Below are positions 1-8,709 of a stretch of 64,000 nucleotides of DNA, one piece after another. Below the pieces are notes generated by a model. It did no database searches, had not been told where the DNA came from, and worked only from the letters and a program-made list of their open reading frames with translations. Numbering within the stretch: the first letter of the stretch is position 1; each line of letters begins with the position of its first letter. The translations under genes were made by a program, and so were the position numbers. The DNA comes from Hyphomicrobium sp. (lineage in GTDB: Bacteria > Pseudomonadota > Alphaproteobacteria > Rhizobiales > Hyphomicrobiaceae): contig JABFRT010000043.1 of NCBI GenBank assembly GCA_013141015.1, positions 1 to 64,000 on the forward strand. The letters are read 5' to 3'.

Positions 1-672
1 TTCATCGCATTCGACAACCGCAGCGGTAAGGCCATCGGCGCGGGCAATCTCCACAGCATCGGTCAGATAGTATTCGCCTTTAGCATTCGCATTGCCAATA
101 CGGTCGAGTAAGGCCGTCAGGCGGGCGACGCGAAACGCCAGCACGCCGGAATTGCATAAATCGACTTTGCGCTCAGCATCGCTTGCGTCTTTTTCCTCGC
201 GGATCGCGGTCAGCGCGCCGCTTGCGTCTGTCAGAAGGCGGCCATAGCCGGTTGGATCTTTGGCGCGGAAACCGAGCACCGCGACGTTGGCGCCGTCATC
301 CAGTTTGGCGCGGATGCGGGCAATGGTTTCGGCGCGAATAAGCGGCGTATCGGCGTAAAGCACAATCACGTCGCCCCTATGCGCATCGATCGCCGCACGC
401 GCGGCAAGAAGAGCGTCAGCCGTGCCGCGCTGCTCTGATTGTGTGAAGCTTCCGGCACCTGGAAAAATCGCCGCCGCCTCTGCTTCGACCTTGGCCATGT
501 CCGGCCCGACGACCACGGCCACTTTATGGGCATTGCTCTGGCTCGCCAGATCAAGCACATGGCCAAGCATCGAGCGGCCGGCCACCTTATGCAGCACTTT
601 CGGCAAAGCCGATTTCATGCGCGTGCCTTTTCCGGCAGCGAGAACGACGATCAGCGCGGGGATTGAGCTCAT
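1..672 (-). CDS. glmU: GlmU N-terminal part (N-acetylglucosamine-1-phosphate uridylyltransferase), cut by window edge
   Basis: The reverse strand reads from an ATG at 672 without a stop to base 1, giving the first 224 residues. The uridylyltransferase (pyrophosphorylase) signature LAAGKGTRMKS sits at residues 11-21, followed by PKVLHKVAGRSML, a QRGTADALLAA motif and NAKGEYYLTDAVE, all typical of GlmU. The full enzyme makes UDP-N-acetylglucosamine for peptidoglycan and LPS in the cytoplasm; the C-terminal left-handed beta-helix acetyltransferase domain lies outside the window. An AAGG ribosome-binding sequence precedes the ATG. The call rests on family knowledge and is firm for the domain seen. 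Confidence 0.95.
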   Translation of the reverse strand, partial: MSSIPALIVVLAAGKGTRMKSALPKVLHKVAGRSMLGHVLDLASQSNAHKVAVVVGPDMAKVEAEAAAIFPGAGSFTQSEQRGTADALLAARAAIDAHRGDVIVLYADTPLIRAETIARIRAKLDDGANVAVLGFRAKDPTGYGRLLTDASGALTAIREEKDASDAERKVDLCNSGVLAFRVARLTALLDRIGNANAKGEYYLTDAVEIARADGLTAAVVECDE

Positions 673-1089
673 TGCAAACCTTAAGGCGAAGCAGCGTTTG
701 AGGGCGGCGTATTGGTTGGAGACGATGACGAATTCTAATGCCGGGAATCACAGCCCCCAGCGCGGACGTTGCATAGCCCTCCGCCCATTCAGCGGCAAGC
801 CAAAGCCGGAACCAGACATCAGCATGCCCGCCCCAACTTTCTGGCCCAAGCAATTTTCCGGCCAAAAATGCTCGCGTCTGCCTAAACCCGCAGATCGGAC
901 GTGCTGACCATTGGCACCAGTACACCGTCGTGTTGCAGGCGGGACGCGGGCAGCACTCGTCCACAAGTTGCTAACCGGATTATGGCCGCCCGTCATTGCC
1001 CTGAGCACGTGACTCACGCACGGTTTGTCGCTGATTCTAAAACACCGCCGGATTTCCATAGCCTCGTTTCAATCTCTGGACCTTAGCCC
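673..1089. other. Intergenic region between divergent glmU and a SPOR protein
   Basis: About 420 bases without a convincing gene. It must carry the divergent promoters of glmU (leftward) and the SPOR-domain gene (rightward). Short open frames on both strands have no family features and I do not call them. No RNA gene or clear terminator is seen. Confidence 0.5.
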
Positions 1090-2019
1090 ATGACCACATC
1101 GCCCACGCCCCATCCGATACGCAAAGCCCCGCTGTTCACGCCCTATGTGCTGCTGTGGACGACGGTCGGTGCCCTTTCGCTCGGCACGCTGATGGTCGTT
1201 GGCCTCGCGCCCGAGTGGCTCGACGATCTGCGCCCAGCGTCGATCATGACAGACCCGCAGAGCAATCAGGGCCAGCGGGCAGCCGCACGCATCGCCGCCG
1301 ATCTTAATGCGCTCAAAGGCAGCGTCGCCCAGATCCAGCTTGATCTCTCAAAGGTAAAAACCGACGTTGCCGCCCAGAGCGAGCAGCAGCGGACCGTATC
1401 GGCACAGGTCGCGGCACTGCAGACGCGGGCTGGCACGGATCAGGCTGTTGCCAAGACCGACGCGGCTCAGCCAATCGCGACGGCGCCGGTGGAACAAGCA
1501 GCCGCCCCTGCTGCTACTCCGGCTCCGGAAGCCAACGCTGCGATTGATACATCAGCCATCGCCAAGACGGCTCCGGCAATACAAGTATCAGCGCCTGCCG
1601 CTTCGCCTGCCGCGCCAAAGGCCGGTGCACCTGCCCGCACGCCTAAAGTCATCAATGCCGAAGCCACAGCCCTTGGCCTTGAGACGGGCTCCGTAAGCGC
1701 TCCAGCCGCAACTGCCGACGCCATCTCGTTTGGCCCGGCAGTCGTCAAGCCCGCCCCGCAGCCGGTTGGCGTTAAAATCTCGTCGGGCGCGTCGGTCGAT
1801 AGCCTGCGGCTCAGCTGGAGCTTGCTGGCAGAACAGCACGGCGATGCTTTGAAGAGCTTGGAGGCCCGCTATACAGCGGCGGGCGACGCCGCCAACCCGA
1901 GCTATGATCTGGTCGCCGGTCCGATCAAATCGAAGGCCCAGGCGGCCAAGGTCTGCAAAGCGCTGACAGCCAAGGGCGTAGCTTGCACGGTCGGCGCGTT
2001 TGCCGGCGACGCGCTGTAG
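1090..2019 (+). CDS. SPOR-domain-like membrane-anchored protein
   Basis: 309 residues. A cytoplasmic N-terminus is followed by one membrane segment (about residues 18-40, LWTTVGALSLGTLMVVGLAP), then a predicted coiled coil (about 70-110, LNALKGSVAQIQLDLSKV...). A long Ala/Pro-rich linker follows (about 120-230). The C-terminal 80 residues resemble a SPOR domain, ending with KAQAAKVCKALTAKGVACTVG, the usual last helix and strand of peptidoglycan-binding SPOR domains. The topology fits an inner-membrane protein whose C-terminus reaches denuded septal peptidoglycan. It stands alone, divergent from glmU. The exact role is unknown; the SPOR assignment is inference from pattern. Confidence 0.65.
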   Translation: MTTSPTPHPIRKAPLFTPYVLLWTTVGALSLGTLMVVGLAPEWLDDLRPASIMTDPQSNQGQRAAARIAADLNALKGSVAQIQLDLSKVKTDVAAQSEQQRTVSAQVAALQTRAGTDQAVAKTDAAQPIATAPVEQAAAPAATPAPEANAAIDTSAIAKTAPAIQVSAPAASPAAPKAGAPARTPKVINAEATALGLETGSVSAPAATADAISFGPAVVKPAPQPVGVKISSGASVDSLRLSWSLLAEQHGDALKSLEARYTAAGDAANPSYDLVAGPIKSKAQAAKVCKALTAKGVACTVGAFAGDAL

Positions 2020-2042
2020 TCACGTTCGTCTGCGAGATTATT

Positions 2043-2837
2043 TTAAAACATATTGGCGCTGAGCACGTCGCACGCCTCAGCGTTGCCCCGGTCAAGCCCC
2101 TCTTTGAACCACCGCACACGCTGCGCCGAGGTGCCGTGGGTGTAGGCTGACGGATCAACTTTGCCGCCCGTTGCGGTTTGAATGCGATCATCGCCAATGG
2201 CGTCCAACGATGCAATCATTGCGGCGCGCGCGCCTTCGCTGGCTGCGAACTTCGGGCTTTTGCTGGCCCACACGCCGGCCAAACAATCGGCCTCCAACTC
2301 AAACCGCAAAGCCAGTTCACGCTGGTGGTAGGGCGTTGCCCGCACCAGTGCCGCCAAGGTCCGGAACCGGCCGTTGATCTTCTGCACATGATGGCCCAGC
2401 TCGTGGGCCACCAGAAAGGCGAGGCCCGCGTCGCCCACTCCGGGCAAGCGCCTGGCCAGATCTTCCATGTTGGTGACGCTGACGAACACGGTGGTGTTGC
2501 CCGAGCAGTAGACGGGGCCCGCGCTGATGTAGAGCCCATAGCAATGAGACGCGCGGACAGCCGGCACGAAGTTGAGCTGCGGAACATCCGATTGGAAGAT
2601 GCGCTCGCCGAGCAGATTAGACCATGTCGCGGTCGCGTCGGCCCACGCGTCCGATAGCATCGCTTTGATGCGCGCGCCTTGAACCTGCACATCGATTTGG
2701 ACGCGGGCCGCGGTGCTGCCAGGCAGATCGGCGGGCGTCGCTTCAGCGTTACTCCCGGCAAAAGCTGCAGCGGCGCTTGCCACGGTCAGCGCCGCCGCTG
2801 CACAAACTGCCATTCCCCGTCGGCGATATACCGGCAC
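2043..2837 (-). CDS. Secreted neutral zinc metallopeptidase (YpfJ/PF04228-like), paralogue of the upstream gene
   Basis: 264 residues with an N-terminal signal peptide (cleavage likely after AAAAFA, near residue 27). The catalytic zinc motif is VAHELGHHV (about residues 143-151), followed by FELEADCLAGVWA with the third zinc-ligand region. The C-terminus HGTSAQRVRWFKEGLDRG matches the family's conserved end. It is the downstream member of a tandem pair: the gene at 2884-3870 shares the same motifs but is anchored by a membrane segment and has a glycine-rich head. This copy is leaner and appears soluble in the periplasm. Substrates are unknown. A second in-frame ATG (residue 9) is an alternative start. 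Confidence 0.85.
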   Translation of the reverse strand: MPVYRRRGMAVCAAAALTVASAAAAFAGSNAEATPADLPGSTAARVQIDVQVQGARIKAMLSDAWADATATWSNLLGERIFQSDVPQLNFVPAVRASHCYGLYISAGPVYCSGNTTVFVSVTNMEDLARRLPGVGDAGLAFLVAHELGHHVQKINGRFRTLAALVRATPYHQRELALRFELEADCLAGVWASKSPKFAASEGARAAMIASLDAIGDDRIQTATGGKVDPSAYTHGTSAQRVRWFKEGLDRGNAEACDVLSANMF

Positions 2838-2883
2838 TGGAGGCCCTCGTCAGACGTCATATACGCGGCAACCGCGTTGCCGC

Positions 2884-3870
2884 TCACAAGTTCGACGTGT
2901 TGAACGTATCGCAGGTTTCCATACGGCCAGATTCAAGACCGGTGCGGAACCAGCGGACGCGCTGTGCGGCCGTTCCGTGCGTAAATGCGTCGGGCACAAC
3001 GCGTCCGGTCATTTTCCGTTGGATCATGTCATCGCCGATTTGCGTCGCCGCGTTCAGAGCTTCTTCTACGTCACCCGGCTGCAAACGGTTCTTGACCTGA
3101 TGATTGAGATTGGCCCACACGCCCGCGAGGCAGTCGGCTTGAAGCTCCATGCGCACCTGGATCTGATTGCCGGTGCGCTCGTCCGTGCGGCCTTTCAATT
3201 CCTGAACCTTTTCGGCGATGCCAAGCAAGGTCTGGACGTGGTGGCCAACCTCGTGCGCCACAACGTAGGCCTGTGCGAAGTCGCCTGAGACGTTGAACTT
3301 GCGGCGCATCTCTTCATAGAACGACAGGTCGATGTAGACCTTCTGGTCGAGCGGACAATAGAACGGTCCCATCTGTGCTTGTCCGGCGCCGCATGCGGTG
3401 CGCGTCATGCCGGAGAACAACACCAGAGGCGGTTCTTTGTAATTCTTGCCAAAGCCGCTGAACACGTTCTTCCAGACGTCTTCGGTGTCGGCCAGCACCC
3501 GGCCGATAAAGACTTTCATATCATCTTCGCTGGACGGCGCCTGGGCTTGGCCAGCGGGCGGGCGCGAACCGGGCAGACCTGGAATTTCGGTTGGGTTGCG
3601 CTGCGTTGCCGTCCGCTCAGCGCGCGGCAGTTGCGGCATCTGCACCGGGCCACCACCGCCGCCGCCGCCGCCAAGCAGCACGTCGAGCGGGTTGATCCCC
3701 ATGAACAGCATCAACGCGCCGATGATCAGCAGCGTCGTCAGGCTAAAGCCGCCGCCGCCGACCGGAATTTGGATGCCGCCCCGGCCGCCCGGAAAGCCAA
3801 ATCCACCACCACCTTCACTGCGGCGGTCTTCGACATTCTTACTTTCGCGGTCGTTCTGGTCGTAGCGCAT
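2884..3870 (-). CDS. Neutral zinc metallopeptidase, YpfJ/KPN_02809 family, membrane anchored
   Basis: 328 residues from the ATG at 3870, chosen because the family begins with this MR...ESKNVEDRR head; the open frame extends upstream to 4017 without similarity. Order: charged head, Gly-rich stretch, one membrane segment (SLTTLLIIGALMLFMGI, about 40-56), a polyglycine loop, then the peptidase domain with VVAHEVGHHVQ and MELQADCLAGVWA. The end HGTAAQRVRWFRTGLESG is typical. It lies just upstream of its paralogue (46-base gap), so the two are probably co-transcribed. The family is widespread and its function is poorly defined. Confidence 0.9.
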   Translation of the reverse strand: MRYDQNDRESKNVEDRRSEGGGGFGFPGGRGGIQIPVGGGGFSLTTLLIIGALMLFMGINPLDVLLGGGGGGGGPVQMPQLPRAERTATQRNPTEIPGLPGSRPPAGQAQAPSSEDDMKVFIGRVLADTEDVWKNVFSGFGKNYKEPPLVLFSGMTRTACGAGQAQMGPFYCPLDQKVYIDLSFYEEMRRKFNVSGDFAQAYVVAHEVGHHVQTLLGIAEKVQELKGRTDERTGNQIQVRMELQADCLAGVWANLNHQVKNRLQPGDVEEALNAATQIGDDMIQRKMTGRVVPDAFTHGTAAQRVRWFRTGLESGRMETCDTFNTSNL

Positions 3871-4013
3871 GGCCGTCCTCAGCAGGTTTTGATCGGGGCG
3901 GCCAAACATACCGCCGTCGTAAATTGGCGCCCATACTGCACGGCGCAACAGGCAACACAAGGGTCGATTGATCGCGATCACGGCCGGCCATGGGCTGGCG
4001 CCCGCGGCCCGGT

Positions 4014-5474
4014 TCAACCCTCATCACGCGGCGGCAACGGCAGCTTCTTGGGCTTTCCAAGACCCGGCAGAGCCAGCAATTCCGGGACAGCGCCCATGCC
4101 TTTGGTTTTGGCGGTGGCCCGCAACTGGCCCTTGACCGCGCGCGACGCCGCAATGACCCCGTCTTGAGCATAGGCTTCGTGATTCTTCTCGATGTCGGCT
4201 AGCTCGTAGCGGTAGTTGACCATCAACCCATGCGCCTCGCGCAAGCCCTTCTCAGAGGTATCGGCCAGCCAGTTGATGCGTTCGAGCCGCGCCCCGTTGC
4301 CCAGGTGAAAGCGCGCGACCGGATCGACGGGCCGGTTGTCGGACGACTTGGCGGCAAGAAAATAATGGGCCGCAAGCGCGCTGAGCGAGGCTTTCAACTG
4401 GTCGGTCTGCGGCGACGGCTGACGCGCGAGTTCGGCCCAGCGCGGATCACGCAACAGGCGCAGCGCCGCGCGGTCTTCGGCGGTGACAATTGTCTCGGTC
4501 CCTGGCGCCCCATCCTTTGCCAGCATGTCGCTCGCCAACATCCGGTCAAGCCAGCGGGCGAAATGCGGCACCGGAGACAGCGTGACGAACGTTTTGAGGG
4601 TCGGCACCTCGCGGGCCAATTCCTCGACCACCTGCTTGATCAGGAAGTTTCCGAACGAAATGCCTTTCAATCCCTCCTGGCAATTGGAGATCGAATAGAA
4701 CACAGCGGCCGCCGGCGGCTTGGCCGTGGCGCCGGCGCGCGCTTCAAGAACCGGTGCAATCGCTTCGGGAACATCAGCAAGCAACGCGACCTCGACAAAG
4801 ATCAGTGGCTCATCGACCAGGGAGGGATGAAAAAACGCAAAGCAGCGCCGGTCAGCCGGTTCCAGGCGGCGGCGCAAATCATCCCAACCTTTGATTTCGT
4901 GGACCGCTTCATAGGCGATGATCTTTTCCAGGATCGCGGCCGGCGTTTGCCAGTCGATGCGGCGCATGACCAGAAAGCCGCGATTGAACCAATAGGCGAG
5001 CAGCGATTGCAAATCCGCGTCGACTGCCGCGAGCGACGCGCCGGCCTTGGCCGAGCGCAGCATTTCACGGCGGAGCGCGACGATCTCAGCTGTGCCACCC
5101 GGCGCCAGATTGAGGCGGCGGAAAAATTCGCGCCGGGGGCTGTAGGCTGCAAGCCTGAGTTGCATCAACGCCGTCTCGGATGGATTTGCAAGATATGCGG
5201 ATGCGGCCTTCGATACGGCGCGCGGGTCTGGTTGCAGTTCATCGGCAAGGTAGTTGAAAAACGCCGCCCGTTCATCGGCAGTTGCGATGTGCAACCTGTT
5301 GAGGAGTTGCCGGGCAATGGCAACGCCCGACGCCTCCCCGCGCCCGGACATCAGCGCCCGCGACAGCGCTTCAATGTTGTCTTCGTCACCCGGCCCAAAC
5401 AACGCCTTCGGCAGCAGCGCCCGGCTCTGCTCGGCAACCGTATTCATAAGTTCCTGCAGGAACGACACATTCAT
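4014..5474 (-). CDS. Malonyl-CoA decarboxylase
   Basis: 486 residues. The N-terminal helical part contains the MCD motifs (RREFFRRLNLAPGGT, FLVMRRIDWQTPAAILEKII, HEIKGWDDLRRRL) and the acyltransferase-fold half contains GISFGNFLIKQVVEEL, TFVTLSPVPHFARWL and DPVARFHLGNGARLERINW. The catalytic Ser and His known in this family fall in the last two motifs. The enzyme converts malonyl-CoA to acetyl-CoA and CO2 in the cytoplasm; in bacteria it serves malonate use or keeps malonyl-CoA low. No malonate transporter or malonyl-CoA synthetase gene is next to it, so it stands alone here. Length is near the usual value. Confidence 0.9.
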   Translation of the reverse strand: MNVSFLQELMNTVAEQSRALLPKALFGPGDEDNIEALSRALMSGRGEASGVAIARQLLNRLHIATADERAAFFNYLADELQPDPRAVSKAASAYLANPSETALMQLRLAAYSPRREFFRRLNLAPGGTAEIVALRREMLRSAKAGASLAAVDADLQSLLAYWFNRGFLVMRRIDWQTPAAILEKIIAYEAVHEIKGWDDLRRRLEPADRRCFAFFHPSLVDEPLIFVEVALLADVPEAIAPVLEARAGATAKPPAAAVFYSISNCQEGLKGISFGNFLIKQVVEELAREVPTLKTFVTLSPVPHFARWLDRMLASDMLAKDGAPGTETIVTAEDRAALRLLRDPRWAELARQPSPQTDQLKASLSALAAHYFLAAKSSDNRPVDPVARFHLGNGARLERINWLADTSEKGLREAHGLMVNYRYELADIEKNHEAYAQDGVIAASRAVKGQLRATAKTKGMGAVPELLALPGLGKPKKLPLPPRDEG

Positions 5475-5615
5475 CAGTGGCGGCCTTTCATGTTTGCCGG
5501 GTGTGACGCACGCGCCAAATTTGCGCGGTGTTAAGGGATGTTAATTTTTGCGTAACTATAGCGGCGCAGCATGACGCCCGATACGAGCCTACGCTGCTTT
5601 AGAGACAATGCTGCC

Positions 5616-6113
5616 ATGACCGAACACGTTCCAAGCGGCCGGATGTCATCCGGTCTCGAGCAGGTCAAGAATGATACCGGCCGCGTGGCTTTTTGCGGGC
5701 CCTACGTGCTCTCAGCAATTACCGGATATGGCATTTCGAAGATCGAAGACGTGATCCGCGATGGCCGCGATCTGCCGGCGCACCGTAAACCCGTGGTCAA
5801 AGGCACCTACGCCGACGAGGTGGAAGCCGCACTGGCGCACTTTGGCTTCCGAATGGAACTCAAAGAAAGTTTCATGCACAAGGCCCGCAAGGAACGCCCC
5901 AGCGTGTGGACGTGGATGCAGAAGCCGCGCAACGCCTGGGCCTATTACATCCTGGCCATACACAAAGGCAAGGAAGGCCACTGGATTTTGGTCAAGGGCG
6001 TCAAGATGTGTGACACCTTCACCGAAGGCAAATGGACCTTCGTGGTCGACGGGCCCCACAAGGGCTGCCGGATCATGGAAATCTTCGAAGTCAAAAAGTC
6101 GATCGACGCTTAA
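5616..6113 (+). CDS. Small protein of unknown function, cysteine-peptidase-like motifs
   Basis: 165 residues from ATG 5616; an upstream in-frame ATG at 5571 would add 15 unlike residues. The sequence has GRVAFCGPYVLSAITG, where a Cys followed by Gly-Pro at the start of a helix recalls papain-like or C39-like folds, and later EGHWILVKGVK and VVDGPHKG, which could supply His and Asp. Similar short CGP...SAITG proteins occur in phages and as orphan genes. There is no signal peptide. It stands alone between malonyl-CoA decarboxylase (divergent) and the RTX gene (convergent). The peptidase idea is inference from motif order only. Confidence 0.55.
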   Translation: MTEHVPSGRMSSGLEQVKNDTGRVAFCGPYVLSAITGYGISKIEDVIRDGRDLPAHRKPVVKGTYADEVEAALAHFGFRMELKESFMHKARKERPSVWTWMQKPRNAWAYYILAIHKGKEGHWILVKGVKMCDTFTEGKWTFVVDGPHKGCRIMEIFEVKKSIDA

Positions 6114-6230
6114 CGAGCCTTGCGGCGCTTTTTGCCAATTTCAAAGCTATCGGCAATCGCGGCGTGATGCGCGCGCGGCAGCGCGCGCAATGCCAGCGTT
6201 TTGCGTACATTCAACCCCTCACCGTGCCAC

Positions 6231-6262
6231 AAAAAAAAGAGGGGGCGCCGGAGCACCCCCTC
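6231..6262 (-). terminator. Rho-independent terminator of the RTX gene
   Basis: Read on the minus strand: GAGGGGGTGC, a short loop, GCCCCCTC, then eight T residues. It lies about 32 bases past the stop of the RTX gene. Confidence 0.9.
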
Positions 6263-6293
6263 AATTCATTTTCACAAAGCCGTCACTGCGTCA

Positions 6294-8230
6294 TTAGATG
6301 ACCAGGAAATCGGCGTTGGTGATGGTCGGCGCGCCCGTCAGAGTGGCGAACTGGATAGCTACGCCAGCGCCGTTGCCGTCTGCGTCGTACGACAGTGCGC
6401 CGCTCGTGGTGTTGTAGGTGATGTACTGGGTCGCCGTCGTCGCGGCACCCGTTGCGCTGGCAACAAAGTTTCCGGCAGCGAGCGCACCAGCGGTCAACTG
6501 GTGAACAGGCCTGTGCCGGTGTTTTCCAGATGCATGATATCATCCACCGCCGTGAAGTCGGTGATCGTGTCCTTGTTGGACGTTGCGTTCAGTGCGGTCT
6601 TGAACACGAAGATGTCCGTGCCGGCGCCGCCCGTCAGCGTGTCGTTGCCGCCCATGCCGCTGATCGTGTCGTTACCACCAGCGCCATTGAGCACGTTGGC
6701 TGCAAGGTTGCCCGTGATGACGTTGTTGAGCGCGTTGCCCGTGCCGTTGATGACCGCGACGCCCATCAATTTCAAATCTTCGATGGTCGTGAACAGGGTC
6801 GACATATCGCGTGTGGCATACGTCTCAATGGTGTCCAATCCAGCCGTATCGGTGATCGTGTCGTTGGTGTTGGTGCCGAGCTGGTAGGTGTCGTTGCCAG
6901 CGCCGCCGATCAGGGCATCAACGAATGCATCCGAACCGCCGCCCAGAATGTTGTTACCAGCGTTGCCCGTGATGGTCGTGCCGACGCTTGCGTTACCGAT
7001 CAGGTTGATCGCCGTGGTTCCTGCTGCGTTGGTCGTCGACATCGATTCGACGAACGCTCCAAGAGCCAGCGTGTAGCTGACGCTTGTCTGGATCGCATCT
7101 GTACCGCCGCCGGTGAGTTCGGTGACGGTGTCGGCAGCCGAGCGGATGATGTAGGTGTCGTTGCCTGCGCCGCCGACCAACCGGTCGAGTGCGCTGTCTA
7201 CGCCGCCATCGAGAACGTTGTCGCCAGCGTTACCATTGATGATATTGGCGAGCGCGTTACCCGTCAGGTTGACCGCCGTCGTACCCGAAGCAAGTTGTGT
7301 TTCAAGGTATTCCACGTTCGCCGTGGCAGCGAGCACGTAGTTGACGCTCGACTTGACGCGGTCGGCCGTACCTTCGGCGAGGATTTCCGTTACGGTATCA
7401 GTCTGCGAGTCAACAATGTATGTATCGTTGCCGAGGCCGCCGACCATAACGTCGTCGCCAACGCCGCCGTTCAGAATATCGTTTCCGCCGTAGCCGTAGA
7501 TCGTGTCGATGCCGTTGCCGCCCGTCACGTTGTCAACAGCCTGTTCTGCATTCGATGAACCGTAGTAAAAGTCATCGCCGTCGCCGAGGAAAATGCCGCC
7601 GACGATGATGCCGTTTTCGTTGTGAACCGTATCCACACCACCGCCAAGATCGAGCGCGCCATTGATGCGGCCGGTGTTGGTGATGTTGTCAATGCCAGCA
7701 ACGTTGTTCGAATAGAACGCCGTTTGTCCAGCAGTCACGTTGAGCAAGCCCGAGTTGGTGAACGTGTGCGTGCCAGCGCCAGCGAGCTTAACAGCGATGC
7801 CGGTCACGTTGTTGTTGGCGATCAGGCCCGAGTTGTTGATGGTGTAGTTGCCAGCGCCATCAATGTTGACAGCAGCAAACGACGCCGAGCTGTTGGCAAT
7901 CTGGCCGGCGTTGGTAATGTTGGCGGTGCCAACGGTGGCAATCGCCAGCGGGCCCTTGATCGCGCCGGTCATGCCGACGTTGATATTTGCAACCGAGGTC
8001 GCCTGGCTCAAATAAAGAGCGGCACCCGACGGGGCGTTGAAGCTTTCGACCGATCCATTGACGTTGACCGTGTAGGTCTGGCTGGCGCCGTTCATCACAA
8101 CCGCATCAGCGACAGTCGCCATCAGGTAACCGCCGAAGTCGACAGTCAGCGTGTCGCTCGTGTTCATCAAAATAGGGTTCGTGGCGGTTGTCGAAAAGAC
8201 GCTGTTTACTTTGGTAATTGTCGTGGGCAT
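6294..8230 (-). pseudogene. Hemolysin-type calcium-binding (RTX) repeat protein, frameshifted near the C-terminus
   Basis: The start is the ATG at 8230, preceded by AGGAGGT at ideal spacing. The N-terminal ~215 residues form a beta-helix-like region (repeats of NITNAGQI / YTINNSGLI type). RTX nonapeptide blocks follow (GGNGIDTIYGYGGNDIL..., GGLGNDTYIVDS, several GNAGNNxLxGG units) down to GMGGNDTLTGGAGTDIFVF. The frame then stops at 6494 just after GTGLFTS. The family's C-terminal tail (LTAGALAAGNFVASATG ... SYDADG ... ITNADFLVI) continues in the -1-shifted frame from 6497 to the stop at 6294. One missing base near 6495-6500 (likely an A in ACC-AAG-TTG) explains this. The restored product would be 645 residues. 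Such proteins are exported by type I secretion through C-terminal signals, so the shift should matter. Sequencing error cannot be excluded. Confidence 0.85.
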
Positions 8231-8235
8231 GAAAG

Positions 8236-8242
8236 ACCTCCT
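8236..8242 (-). promoter_or_regulatory. Strong Shine-Dalgarno of the RTX gene
   Basis: AGGAGGT on the minus strand, five bases upstream of ATG 8230. It decides the start against the further upstream ATG at 8254. Confidence 0.8.
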
Positions 8243-8709
8243 GGAATGGACCAAACTCTGCGAGTGCTTGACGCAATCGAACCCGATTGAGTCGCTGGAT
8301 ATCGAACCGTCATTACCCGCCCGTCAGTGCTGGCCCATTTGAACCCGTATGGACTGCTGGAACTGATCTGTGCGCGGCGCTCTCACAATAGGAGGGGGGC
8401 GTTAATTAAAAGCGAATGGATGTAGTATAAATAACTGAACTTATGACCCTGCAATTTGCTGCAGTTTGAAAACATCGTGGTTGGCATCCGGTAACGATTG
8501 CCGCCATATTTTCAGCGTGAACGGCGCAAAACTTTGAAAAATACTCTATTATCCGCAGACTTACTTTGCCGCGCGTAACGCGCCTCATGCGACTTCAATG
8601 GCCAACCACTGGCGCGGCGGAGGGACGAGTGCCGGGCATACGCATTTATTGTTTGTTAACGGCCTTGCCAGTCCGTTCGTCACTCTAAATTAGACAGGGA
8701 CTAAGATCG
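8243..8709. other. Divergent intergenic region, AT-rich
   Basis: About 470 bases between the divergent RTX and DUF2339 genes. The stretch 8400-8460 is AT-rich and, on the minus strand, contains TATACT, a possible -10 for the RTX gene, but no well-spaced -35. No gene or RNA is recognised. Confidence 0.4.

Noticed and set aside
4230-5534. 434-codon plus-strand open frame opposite malonyl-CoA decarboxylase
   Set aside because: High-GC antisense frame; the opposite strand encodes all motifs of the decarboxylase.
6490-6500. Programmed -1 ribosomal frameshift in the RTX gene
   Set aside because: No X-XXY-YYZ slippery heptamer and no downstream hairpin stand out; a lost base or sequencing error is simpler.
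6452-8290. Long plus-strand open frames opposite the RTX gene
   Set aside because: They are antisense shadows: the minus-strand frame has clear RTX repeats, a strong ribosome-binding site and a terminator, while the plus-strand translations show no family features.
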